In this document: in pieces, positions 50,922 to 59,549 of the stretch
Layout of the letters: every line of letters starts with the position of its first letter
Position numbering within the stretch: position 1 is the first letter of the stretch
Source: Acidovorax sp. CCYZU-2555
GTDB taxonomy: Bacteria; Pseudomonadota; Gammaproteobacteria; Burkholderiales; Burkholderiaceae_C
Direction of reading: 5' to 3'
Length of the DNA: 64,000 nucleotides
NCBI RefSeq assembly: GCF_018413525.1
Contig: NZ_JAHCDD010000012.1
Span: 1-64,000, forward strand
Notes under the pieces: generated by a model
Database searches by the model: none
What the model saw: the letters and a program-made list of their open reading frames with translations, nothing else
Told to the model about the DNA's origin: nothing
Position numbers and translations under genes: made by a program

Positions 50922-53410
50922 GGCGATCCGGGCAGGGGAGGAAAGGAAACGGCGGGCGTGGCGCTGCGCAGCGCGGGCAGCATGCCCAGCGTGGCGGCGG
51001 CGAGAAACAGGCCGATGGCCCACATCGCCCCGGTGTAGCCAAAGGCCGCGACCGCCCAGGCCGTGGCGAAAGGCGCGGCGATGCTGCCCAGCCGCTCCAG
51101 CAGGCGAAACGCGGCCAGCGCCTGTTCGGGCGTGGCGTGCTGCGCACTGCCGGCGCGTGGCTCGAAGAGTTCCGTGACCAGCGCCAGCTGAGGCGATGAT
51201 TGCAGCGCCTGTCCCAGGCCCAGCAGCGCGCAGCCCATGGCCATGCCGGGCACGCCGCCCAGGCCGGGCAGGGCCCAGCAGGCGAGCGCGCTGATCAGCC
51301 CGCCGGCGATCAGAAACGGCGCGCGCCTGCCGCTCGCATCGGACCAGCGCGCGCACCAGGAAGCGCTGGCCGCGAACACCAGGAAGTACAGCAGCAGCGC
51401 GCGCCCGGTCATGGCCGCGGGCTGTTGCAGCGCGTTCATCTGCAGCGGCACGACCACGGCCAGCAGCGTCACCGCGACCAGGCGGGCAGGCAGGGCCGCA
51501 CCGAAAATCACCGCCAGCGCGCGCGGGTTGCGCACCACGGCCGCATAGCCGCGCCAGCCGCCCGTGGCCGAGCCGCGCGCGGGAGAGCGCGGCACGACGG
51601 CCAGGCGCTGGCTCGCGACCGCGGCCAGCAGCATGCACAGCGCGCAGGCGGCAAACCCGGTCGCGGGCCCGGCCTGGGCGGCGATCATGCCGCCGAACGG
51701 CGGGCCGACAATGCCCGCGGCGACGATGGCGCCCGCGATCTGCGTCATGCCGCGCGCGCGCTGTGCGGCCGGCGTGATGCGCACCAGCGCCGTCTGCGCC
51801 AGGATCAGCGCCAGGCCGTAGGCCATGCCCGCGAAGGCGCGCAAGACCACCAGCGCCAGCGCCGACTCGGCCGCGCCCGTGGCCGCCAGCGCCAGGCTGC
51901 CGGCCAGCGCCGCCAGCACCAGGCCCCAGCGCAGATCGATGCGACCGGCCAGCGCCGGGCCCGCGGGCTGGGCCAGCGCCAGCGTGGCCATGAACGCCGC
52001 GACGGGCAGGCCAGCGACCATGGTCGGACTCAACTGCAGGCCCAGCGGCGGCATGTCGATGGCAAACACCGTGAAGAACGGGCGCAGCAGTTCTTCCGAC
52101 AGCGCTATCAGAAAAATGACCAGGCGCAGCCGCGTCATCTGCGCCGTGGTTTCGGGCCCAGGCTGCGCGGCGCTGGCTACGGGCGTGAGGCGCTGGCGCC
52201 GCCCGGTCCAGCGCGCGAATGCGCCACGCGGGACAGCGCTGCGCCGCGCGAAGTGCTGTGCCGCGAGCGTGGCCAGCGTCGAGCGCTGCCAGCGTCCGCG
52301 CGCGCACTCGAGCAGCAGCACCGCGGACACCACCAGGGCCAGCGCCAGATCAAGCAGCATGCCGGCGAGCTGGCGGTCCACGTAATCGGTGGGGTAGCCG
52401 ACGACCACGCGTGCGCCCTGGGGCGTGGCCGCAGACCAGCGCAGGTCCTGGGCCGCCGGCGCGTCGAGCGCTTCGCCGCGGCCGCGCTGAACGGTGGAGT
52501 GCAGATCTTCGGTGGGGCTGGCCTGCAAGGCGAGATAGCCGAGTTCGGGCGCGCGCTGCAGCGCATCGTCGAACAGCGCGCGCACGCCCTGCAGCTGTGC
52601 CAGCGGAATGCCGTAGTCGAGCGCGCGCGTGATCTGCCGGCCCAGCGTGTGCGCCATCGCATCGGCGTTCTCGGCGATCTGCTGCGCGACCAGCGGGCGC
52701 GCCGTCTCGCGCGCACTCCAGACCATGGCCAGCGGCGTCGCCACGCAGACCAGCGCCGCGCCCAGCGTGAGCCAGGCCGTGGCGCGCGTGCGCGGCGCGC
52801 CTTGCCACTGCAGGCCCTGGCGCCACAACGCCGCCCAGACCAGGGCCAGCGTGAGCAGCAGCAGCGGTGCGACCTGGCCCAGGATGTGCAGCGCGGCGGC
52901 GCGGGCCTGGGCCTGTGTGGGGCGCAGGTCGATGATGAACCAGAGATTGGCGCCGGTCTGCCCGCTTGCATCGGCCAGCGCCCGGCCGATATACAGCCTG
53001 GCGTTTTCGTTCCTCACCAGCGACGGCTGCGGCGGCGCCGCGGCCGCGAGCTGGCGCTGCCAGGGCGCGGCAATCGCGCCCGCGTGCCGCGGGTCGCCGG
53101 CCTGTGCGATCACCGTGCCGTCGGCGGCTTGCAGCCGCAGCGCGAGCAGCTGCGGCTCCTGCGCGCCAAGTTGCTGCAGACGATCGAGCCAGACAGACTG
53201 CTCGGTCAGGGCCACGCCGAAGCGCATGCCGCGTTCGGCCTCCAGGCTGATCTGCTGGCTCAGGCGCAGCAGACGCTGCTGCGACAGATCGGTCAGCAAC
53301 TGCTGCACGCGCCAGGTGATCAGCACCAGCGACAGGCCGAACAGCACGATGGCGCAGAGCGTGGAAAACAGCAGGGCTTCGCGTTGAAGCGTGCGTAAAA
53401 GGCTCGTCAT
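50918..53410 (-). CDS. Sensor-MFS fusion protein (830 aa)
   Basis: The N-terminal half has a first membrane span (LLFSTLCAIVLFGLSLVLIT, about 14-33), an extracytoplasmic region, then more spans and a second periplasmic loop containing YGIPLAQLQGVRALFDDALQ. From about residue 430 follows a complete MFS-like transporter of about twelve spans (LRLVIFLIALSEELLRPFFT, then AFAGMAYGLALILAQTALVR). MFS proteins are normally about 400-450 aa, so this is a fusion. It is upstream of and coupled to an ABC-type binding protein. A signal receptor built on a transporter is the best guess; transport itself is not shown. Confidence 0.82.
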   Translation of the reverse strand: MTSLLRTLQREALLFSTLCAIVLFGLSLVLITWRVQQLLTDLSQQRLLRLSQQISLEAERGMRFGVALTEQSVWLDRLQQLGAQEPQLLALRLQAADGTVIAQAGDPRHAGAIAAPWQRQLAAAAPPQPSLVRNENARLYIGRALADASGQTGANLWFIIDLRPTQAQARAAALHILGQVAPLLLLTLALVWAALWRQGLQWQGAPRTRATAWLTLGAALVCVATPLAMVWSARETARPLVAQQIAENADAMAHTLGRQITRALDYGIPLAQLQGVRALFDDALQRAPELGYLALQASPTEDLHSTVQRGRGEALDAPAAQDLRWSAATPQGARVVVGYPTDYVDRQLAGMLLDLALALVVSAVLLLECARGRWQRSTLATLAAQHFARRSAVPRGAFARWTGRRQRLTPVASAAQPGPETTAQMTRLRLVIFLIALSEELLRPFFTVFAIDMPPLGLQLSPTMVAGLPVAAFMATLALAQPAGPALAGRIDLRWGLVLAALAGSLALAATGAAESALALVVLRAFAGMAYGLALILAQTALVRITPAAQRARGMTQIAGAIVAAGIVGPPFGGMIAAQAGPATGFAACALCMLLAAVASQRLAVVPRSPARGSATGGWRGYAAVVRNPRALAVIFGAALPARLVAVTLLAVVVPLQMNALQQPAAMTGRALLLYFLVFAASASWCARWSDASGRRAPFLIAGGLISALACWALPGLGGVPGMAMGCALLGLGQALQSSPQLALVTELFEPRAGSAQHATPEQALAAFRLLERLGSIAAPFATAWAVAAFGYTGAMWAIGLFLAAATLGMLPALRSATPAVSFPPLPGSP

Positions 53411-53490
53411 GCGCTGCGCCCTGTTCTATAGTGGAAGCACCTTCGGCCGCTGGCGTCGCGGGTCTGTGCCACCTTCGCTGGAGTTGCCGA

Positions 53491-54246
53491 TTGCTCAAGA
53501 GCCCGCCGCCAACATGTCCCGCTCCGGGTGTTCTGCCGCAGTTGCCCGACGCCACTTTGCGGGCACTGACGCCCGCGGATTTCGTGGCCTGGAAGCAGCT
53601 GCGCGATGAAGTGCTCGCGGGGCTGGCACACCCCGACATGTATGTGCGCGAGGCCGATGAAGCCGACTTCTTTGCGCAGAATTCGCTGCCCCGCGGTGAA
53701 GGCATTGGCGTGTTTCTCGGCGAGGAACTCGTGGCCTACGCGATGCTGGGCATGCCCACCGTGGGCGAGTACGGCCATCTTGGCGCCGTCGTCGGCATGC
53801 CTGCGGGCCTGCAGGCGAGCGTGGCGCATATGGCGAGCTGCATGGTGCGCGTTCCCTGGCGCGGAAACCAGCTGCAGGCCTTGCTGCTGCGGCTGCGCTG
53901 CGCGGTCGCCCAGGCCTACGACCGGCCGCTGTGCCTGGCCGTGGTGTCGCTGCACAACGCGCCAAGCCGGCACAACCTGCTGGCGCACGGCATGTGGATC
54001 GAATGGACCGGCGTGATCGACGGGCTGCGCCGCCAGGTGCTGCAGATCGACCTGCTCGGGCGCGCGCGCTGGGATCTGCACGACACGCGATTGATTGCGG
54101 GCGACGACTTCGAGCAGCTTTGCGCCGCGGCGGCCGGCGGCTATGTGGGCGTGGGCGAAGTCGTCGACGGGACGCAGCGCCTGCTGCGCTACGCACGCCG
54201 GCTGCCCGATGCGGTGGCTGCGTCTCATGGCGCGCAGCCCTTGTAA
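53491..54246 (+). CDS. GNAT-like N-acetyltransferase domain protein
   Basis: This protein of about 251 residues resembles GNAT-fold proteins: LRALTPADFVAWKQLRDEVL near the start, then GVFLGEELVAYAMLGMPTVG and a C-terminal VVSLHNAPSRHNLLAHGMWI, similar to the GNAT acyl-CoA binding end. The start is uncertain. No ATG is available; a TTG at 53491 sits 7 bases after GGAG, while a GTG at 53431 lies further up. It is the only rightward gene here and its end overlaps the PP2C gene by 22 bp. Its acceptor is unknown. Confidence 0.65.
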   Translation: MLKSPPPTCPAPGVLPQLPDATLRALTPADFVAWKQLRDEVLAGLAHPDMYVREADEADFFAQNSLPRGEGIGVFLGEELVAYAMLGMPTVGEYGHLGAVVGMPAGLQASVAHMASCMVRVPWRGNQLQALLLRLRCAVAQAYDRPLCLAVVSLHNAPSRHNLLAHGMWIEWTGVIDGLRRQVLQIDLLGRARWDLHDTRLIAGDDFEQLCAAAAGGYVGVGEVVDGTQRLLRYARRLPDAVAASHGAQPL

Positions 54247-56282
54247 GTGAGCGTCACGACAGTGATGTCGTCGGCCTGGGCGGCCCCGGCCTCGAAGCGC
54301 CGCACTTCCGTGACGATGTGCTCGGTCAGCTGGCGTGCCTCGCCGCGCCGGTCGGGCAGGGCCTTGAACGCTTGCACCACCTGCAGCAGCCGCGGATCAC
54401 CGAACAGCGCGCTGTGCGCATCGGTGGCCTCGGTGACGCCGTCGGTATAGAGCAGCAGGCTGTCGCCGGCCGACAGCTGCAGCGTGCCTTCGTGGTAGCG
54501 CTGGTCTTCGAGCACGGCCAGTCCCATGTTCCGGCCCTTGGGGAAGAACTGCGCCGTTCCCTGCTGCAGCAGGATGGGCGGGTTGTGGCCCGCATTCACG
54601 TAAGTCAGCTGGCCGCTGGACAGCTGCAGCACCGCATAGAACACCGTGACGAACATCATCTGGTCGTTCTCGGTGCACAGCTGGTCGTTGAGCGCCGCGA
54701 TGGTCGCTCCCGGCGTGCGCAGGAACAGCCCGTTGCTCTTGAGCAGGGTGCGCGATATGGCCATGAAGAAGGCCGCGGGAACGCCCTTGCCCGACACGTC
54801 GGCGATCACGATCGCCAGGTGGTCGTCGTCGATCGCGAAGTAGTCGTAGAAGTCGCCGCCGATTTCCTTGGCCGCGATCATCGTCGCGGCGATCTCGATC
54901 TCGGGCCGGTTCGGTGTCTGGCGCGGCAGAATCGACAGCTGCATTTCGCGCGCGATCTCGAGCTCCTGTTGCAGGCTGGCCAGCATCGCCTGGGTCTGGA
55001 CCGAGGCCTGTACTTCGCGCAGCAGTTTGAGCAGCCGGCTCTGCTGGGTGCTGACCAGGCCCGACATCCGGCCAAGAATGCTGGCCAGGTCGGCGAGCCC
55101 GTTGGGTGCCTCGGTCGGGGCCGACGCGGCGACGCCGCCCTGCGTGCCCAGGGCCAGCAGGATTTCCTCGCGCGATGCCGGGTCCAGGCTTTCGGCGAGG
55201 CTGCGCAGCTGGTCGCGGATCAGGCGTTCCTGCTGGCGCCGCGTGCGCACGCGTTCCTGGCGCAGCGTTTCCAGGCTCAGCAGTTCGGTGCGGATCTGCA
55301 GCACGCTGCGCGCGACGCTGCCCGACTCGTCCTGCGCATCCTCTTCTCCCGCATACAGCGCGACATCGGTCTGTCCCTGGGCCAGTGATTCGAGTACCTG
55401 CACGCTGCGCGCCAGCGGGTCGAGCGCGTGGCGCAGAAACAGGAAAAGCCCACCCATGACCAGTAGCAGCACCGCGCCCGCCTGCAGCGCCAGGCGCTGT
55501 GCAAACAGGCGTTCCTGCAGCACGTCGGCGGACACCGGCCGGCTCCAGACCAGGCTGCCGATCACGCCGCCGCTGGCGCCGGTCAAGGGCTGGCTGACGA
55601 GCTGCAGCGCGGCCTGCCCGCCCAGCCGCGGATCGTCGGCTGCCAGCGTCAGCACCTGCGTGTCGCGCACCGGCACCACGACCTGGGCGAAGAAGTGTTC
55701 GTCGGCGGAAGTGCCGGCCACGGGCATGCCCGCCACCGGCGTGCCGGCCACGGGATTGCCGCGCATGTTGAGGAGGTGGAACGCGCCGTCGAGGCGTTGT
55801 GCGAGCGCGGGCAACACCGCGACGGCGTCCTGGCTCAGCACCAGCAGATGCCGGCCGGCGCGCGTGCGCTGCACCCAGCTGTACTCGCGCGCCGACAGCT
55901 GGTGCAGGCCGCGCGCGGGCGGCGTTGCCGCGAACGGGTCGAGCAAGGGCGCGGGATCGCCGCCGACGGCGGTCGTGTCCAGCCGCTGTCCGTCCTGATC
56001 GAACAGGTCGATGCGCAGGCCGGGGTGGTCTTTCGCCATGGCCTGCATGCGCGGCGCGAGCGACTGCGCCGGGGCTTCGCCCAGCTGCGCCGCAAGGCGC
56101 TGCAGCGCGGCTATCTGCTGCGCCTGCCATTGCTCCCAGGCGTATGTCTGGGTCTGCAGCAGCAGGCGTGCCTGTTGCTGCTGGGCATATGCCCGGGTCT
56201 GCCAGACCAGCGCCGCACACAGCAGACCCAGGCAGACAATGCCCAGGGCCAGCGCGCCGAAAATTCGCGATCTAAGCGACAT
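54225..56282 (-). CDS. Membrane SpoIIE/PP2C phosphatase (BtrU type)
   Basis: This 685-aa protein has a first span (IFGALALGIVCLGLLCAALV), a periplasmic sensor domain to about 265, a second span (LQAGAVLLLVMGGLFLFLRH), a HAMP-like linker (ALDPLARSVQVLESLAQGQT), a coiled region and a PP2C domain with GGDFYDYF, IADVSGKGVPAAFF, NAGHNPP, LLYTDGVTEA and DDITVVTL. All metal-binding aspartates look intact. Such phosphatases dephosphorylate STAS proteins, here most likely the one at 47343. The sensor domain contains a short repeat PVAGTPVAGMPVAGT. It overlaps the 649-aa membrane gene by 11 bp. Confidence 0.92.
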   Translation of the reverse strand: MSLRSRIFGALALGIVCLGLLCAALVWQTRAYAQQQQARLLLQTQTYAWEQWQAQQIAALQRLAAQLGEAPAQSLAPRMQAMAKDHPGLRIDLFDQDGQRLDTTAVGGDPAPLLDPFAATPPARGLHQLSAREYSWVQRTRAGRHLLVLSQDAVAVLPALAQRLDGAFHLLNMRGNPVAGTPVAGMPVAGTSADEHFFAQVVVPVRDTQVLTLAADDPRLGGQAALQLVSQPLTGASGGVIGSLVWSRPVSADVLQERLFAQRLALQAGAVLLLVMGGLFLFLRHALDPLARSVQVLESLAQGQTDVALYAGEEDAQDESGSVARSVLQIRTELLSLETLRQERVRTRRQQERLIRDQLRSLAESLDPASREEILLALGTQGGVAASAPTEAPNGLADLASILGRMSGLVSTQQSRLLKLLREVQASVQTQAMLASLQQELEIAREMQLSILPRQTPNRPEIEIAATMIAAKEIGGDFYDYFAIDDDHLAIVIADVSGKGVPAAFFMAISRTLLKSNGLFLRTPGATIAALNDQLCTENDQMMFVTVFYAVLQLSSGQLTYVNAGHNPPILLQQGTAQFFPKGRNMGLAVLEDQRYHEGTLQLSAGDSLLLYTDGVTEATDAHSALFGDPRLLQVVQAFKALPDRRGEARQLTEHIVTEVRRFEAGAAQADDITVVTLTYKGCAP

Positions 56283-58221
56283 GGGCGCCTCTCGACGGGG
56301 TCGCAGCCGGCAAGGCCAGCAGCAGCAATGCCAGCAGCGGCAGCCAGCCCTGCAGGCCCAGCACGATGGCGACGGCGCTCAGCCCGATGCCGAGCGCAGC
56401 GCCCAGCAGCAGCCGCAGGCTGGTGGCGTGCTGCGGCGCCTGCGCGGCCTGGGCCAGGCCCTTTGCGAGCTGCAGCCCCAGCAGCACTCCCTGCAGCAGC
56501 GGCTGCAGCCATTCGATGGCGCCGGGCCAGGGCAGGGGCGCCACGGCGGCCAGCAAGGCGAGCATGACCAACCTGCGCGCGCGTCTGCGCCAGGGCGACC
56601 GCAGCGCGGGAGCCCGCCCGCGCGGCCCCGGTCCTGCGTGCCACGACCAGACCAGCGCCATTCCTATGCCCAGCGCGCATTGCTGCAGCAGGGCCGGCGG
56701 TGCGGCCGGGCCGGAAAGCACCAGACCCGGCAGCAGCGGGCCGGCCACGAGGCCCGCGGCCAGGCCCAGTGCGGCCCAGCGCCATGCCGCGGCGCGCGCG
56801 CGCGCCGCAGCTGCCATGCGAACCCTCCAGGGGCTGTGGGCCACGTCCCAGCGCGTCGCGAAAAACAGCCCGCAGAGCATGGGCAGCAGCAGCGCGGGCA
56901 CGGCCCAGGCGGGGCGCAGTGCCGCATGGGCGTAATAGCCGAGCGCGGGCGCTAGCCACAGCAAGCCGCCCCACCAGGCGAGCAGCGCGGCGCCGGGCAT
57001 GCCGGGCTGGGCATGGGCGAATCCGGGGTGTGCATCGGGATGGGTCTGGGCGCGCGTGCAGGCGGCCAGCGCGGCGCCCGCGAAAGCGCCGTTCCAGGCT
57101 GCGATCCAGCCGGGGTGGGGCGGGTTGTCCAGCAGCATCGCCAGCGGCGCCAGCAGCAGCGCGGCCAGGCCCAGGATCAGCAGGCTCAGCGTGGCCATGC
57201 GCAGCCGTGCGGCCAGCGTCCAGCCCGCCGCCGCCGCGAGCACCAGCAGGCTCAGACATGCGGCCGGCAGTGCCTGCTGCCAGCTGCCCGGGCTGTCGCC
57301 GGTGGGCGCGAGCCCGCGCAACGCATAGGTCAGCGGCGCGATGGCGCCAAGGCACAGCAGAAGGCTCATCCACAGCGAATGGACCTGGACGGCGACCAGC
57401 CGCACGACGGCCGGCTCGGCATCGGCGAAGCGGTCCTGGCCTTCGATTTGCAGCAGCACCTGGTCGAGGTAGTCGCGCCGCAGCTGCTGCGGTTCGGTGC
57501 GCCGCAGCGAGCCGATCAGCAGGCGCATGCGCGTGACGCGCTCGTGCACGCGGCGCATCGCATGCGCGACTTCCTGCACGCGCAGATCGAATGATTTGCG
57601 CTGCGGCAGGACCAGCAGCCGGCGGTAGTCGCCACGCGCCGCCCAGCGCGTGATCATGCGCACGCCATGGTTGCGCAGCCAGGGCCCCGGGGCGCAGGCG
57701 AAGAGGGCGCCCAGATAGGCCAGCGCGCTGACCAGCAGCACCGCGGGAACGAGCAGCGCCAGGCGCTCGTCCAGCCCCTGCAGGCTGCCGTTGTGCAGCT
57801 GCACGTGCACGCGCGCCTGGGCGACGCCGGCGGGCGCGACATCGGCGCTGCCGGTGCTGATGTCGGGCGCGGGCGCTGCGGTCTGCGCATGGCTGATCCA
57901 GAGCAGTCGATCCTGCAGGTCGTGCACCGCGATGCGCGTGACTTCGGGGTGGCTACGGTTCCAGCGATCGAGAAACTCGGGCACGCCCACGAGCTGGTCC
58001 AGGGGAATGCCGGCGGCAGCGGCATGCGCAAGCCGCTGGCCTATGGATTGGGCCATCAGCTGCGCGCGCGTTTGCGCCGCCTGCTCGCGCACCGTCTGCA
58101 TCTGGCGGTGATGGACATGCGACAGAAACACCGCGGCCAGGGCCAGCAGCACGGCGGCCGCGCAGCCCAGCTGTATCGCGGTCCACTCCCGCGCACTTTG
58201 TCTGGTATGTCTGCGCATCAT
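56272..58221 (-). CDS. Sensor plus multi-spanning membrane protein (649 aa)
   Basis: It starts at an ATG inside the stop of the 247-aa gene (ATGATG). After an N-terminal span (LGCAAAVLLALAAVFLSHVH) comes a periplasmic loop with AAAGIPLDQLVGVPEFLDRW, a second span, and a cytoplasmic stretch (about 215-300) rich in Arg (FDLRVQEVAHAMRRVHERVT). About ten more spans fill the C-terminal half. The GIPLxQLxGV motif is shared with the 830-aa sensor/MFS protein, so the two are distant relatives. No catalytic domain is visible. It lies between the sensor gene and the PP2C gene, so it may couple membrane signals to the phosphatase. Confidence 0.78.
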   Translation of the reverse strand: MMRRHTRQSAREWTAIQLGCAAAVLLALAAVFLSHVHHRQMQTVREQAAQTRAQLMAQSIGQRLAHAAAAGIPLDQLVGVPEFLDRWNRSHPEVTRIAVHDLQDRLLWISHAQTAAPAPDISTGSADVAPAGVAQARVHVQLHNGSLQGLDERLALLVPAVLLVSALAYLGALFACAPGPWLRNHGVRMITRWAARGDYRRLLVLPQRKSFDLRVQEVAHAMRRVHERVTRMRLLIGSLRRTEPQQLRRDYLDQVLLQIEGQDRFADAEPAVVRLVAVQVHSLWMSLLLCLGAIAPLTYALRGLAPTGDSPGSWQQALPAACLSLLVLAAAAGWTLAARLRMATLSLLILGLAALLLAPLAMLLDNPPHPGWIAAWNGAFAGAALAACTRAQTHPDAHPGFAHAQPGMPGAALLAWWGGLLWLAPALGYYAHAALRPAWAVPALLLPMLCGLFFATRWDVAHSPWRVRMAAAARARAAAWRWAALGLAAGLVAGPLLPGLVLSGPAAPPALLQQCALGIGMALVWSWHAGPGPRGRAPALRSPWRRRARRLVMLALLAAVAPLPWPGAIEWLQPLLQGVLLGLQLAKGLAQAAQAPQHATSLRLLLGAALGIGLSAVAIVLGLQGWLPLLALLLLALPAATPSRGAHVA

Positions 58222-58961
58222 TCGATACGCTCCACGGCGTCCAGCCGTTGCGAGCCGTCGTCGAGCCGCTGGCCCGTGGCCGCGAGCTGGGCCTCGATCT
58301 GCGCGAGCCGCCCGCGCGCCAGCGCCTGCCGCAGCCGGCGCTGGGGGGCCGTGGCCAGCCAGATCGCCGCGATGCCGGCCAGGGCCGTGGCCAGCAAGCT
58401 GAACAGCAGCGCCGGCGTCAGCATAGGCTCGGAAAGGTAGTCGGTGGCGCGCGAGGCATAGGTGGCGCCCACATGGCCTGCGGTCTCGCCAAACGGGGTG
58501 CGCACATCGACGCCCATCAGCGGTGTCGACTCGATCAACGCATGCCAGGGCTGGTGCCGCTGCGCGCCCTGCAGCGCCGCGGCCCGCGCCAGCGGGGGCA
58601 GCGGCTCGCCCACGGTGCCGCGGTCGGTGCTGAAGAGCGCGCGGCCGTCCGGGTCCAGCACGTCCAGGCTGTAGAGCTGCGGGTCCTTGCGCAGATAGCT
58701 TTCGAGCAAGCGCTGGATGCGCGGGTGGTGCTGCAGCTCCGTTCCCAGCGACAGCTCGCCCTCGAGTTCGCCCTGGATCTCGCGCAGCGTGAGTTCGAGT
58801 TGCGCGCGCTCTATGGTCTGCAGCTCCTGCTGGCGCCAATGGTCGAGCAGGCCGGCGATCAGCAGCACGCCGCTGAGCACGATCAGCAGCCACAGACCGC
58901 CGACTTCGAGCCAGGGGCCGGCGAAGCCGCCAGAAGAGTTGTGGTTTGTGCGGGGGCTCAT
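58218..58961 (-). CDS. Two-span periplasmic sensor-like protein (247 aa)
   Basis: It starts MSPRTNHNSSGGFAGPWLEV at the ATG at 58961. One N-terminal span (LWLLIVLSGVLLIAGLLDHW), a periplasmic domain of about 130 residues with a Cache/PAS-like stretch (DPQLYSLDVLDPDGRALFST), a second span (LTPALLFSLLATALAGIAAI) and a short coiled tail (RLAQIEAQLAATGQRLDDGS) make up the protein. There is no kinase or cyclase domain. It heads the leftward trio with the 649-aa protein and the PP2C gene and probably supplies ligand sensing. Confidence 0.8.
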   Translation of the reverse strand: MSPRTNHNSSGGFAGPWLEVGGLWLLIVLSGVLLIAGLLDHWRQQELQTIERAQLELTLREIQGELEGELSLGTELQHHPRIQRLLESYLRKDPQLYSLDVLDPDGRALFSTDRGTVGEPLPPLARAAALQGAQRHQPWHALIESTPLMGVDVRTPFGETAGHVGATYASRATDYLSEPMLTPALLFSLLATALAGIAAIWLATAPQRRLRQALARGRLAQIEAQLAATGQRLDDGSQRLDAVERIE

Positions 58962-59046
58962 GTCACAATATTCAGACAACCGCGCAACGCCGTCTGGCTG
59001 GCCCTGCGCACCTCGTACCCAACAGTCCCGCAATCAACGGTCGCTT

Positions 59047-59484
59047 ATGAAGAATCCCGTTTCCTTGAGGTGTGATCTGCATGGCACGGTCCAGGAATTG
59101 CCGGCGTTCTTCGAGCGCCTGGATGGTTGGGCCGAGGCCGCCGATCTGCCCCCGGGGCTGACGACCAAGCTCGGGCTGATGCTCGACGAGTTGCTGACGA
59201 ATGTCGCCATGCATGCCTATGGCGGCCAAGGGGGGCCGGTGTCGGTGGAGGTGGAGTTCGTGCCGCCGCAGGCGCTGCAGGCCGTGATTCGCGATCGGGG
59301 ACCCGCGTTCGATCCCACCGGTCTGCCTGCGCCAGACCTGGACATTGCGTTGGAGGAACGGGACATTGGAGGCTTGGGCGTGCATTTTGTGCGCAGACTG
59401 GCCGATCGCTTTTCCTATCGGCGCGAGGGCGATTGCAACGAGGTGACGTTGGGCTACTCATCGGTAGGTAACACCAGGCGCTGA
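59047..59484 (+). CDS. RsbW-like anti-sigma serine kinase (BtrW type)
   Basis: This 145-aa GHKL ATPase starts MKNPVSLRCDLHGTVQELPA. The N box is MLDELLTNVAMHAY (Glu48, Asn52), the G1 box IRDRGPAFDPT and the G2 box RDIGGLGVHFVRRLAD. RsbW/BtrW proteins phosphorylate a STAS protein and, when free, bind a target; in Bordetella BtrW is an anti-sigma factor for BtrS. Here the STAS gene is at 47343 and the ECF sigma at 23990. It is divergent from the sensor operon, 85 bp apart. Confidence 0.9.
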   Translation: MKNPVSLRCDLHGTVQELPAFFERLDGWAEAADLPPGLTTKLGLMLDELLTNVAMHAYGGQGGPVSVEVEFVPPQALQAVIRDRGPAFDPTGLPAPDLDIALEERDIGGLGVHFVRRLADRFSYRREGDCNEVTLGYSSVGNTRR

Positions 59485-59549
59485 ATCGTCTCGCGGGTCG
59501 CGCAATTTGCGTGGACGGCCTCGGCTGCTCCCTGTGCCGGGCCGCGTGC

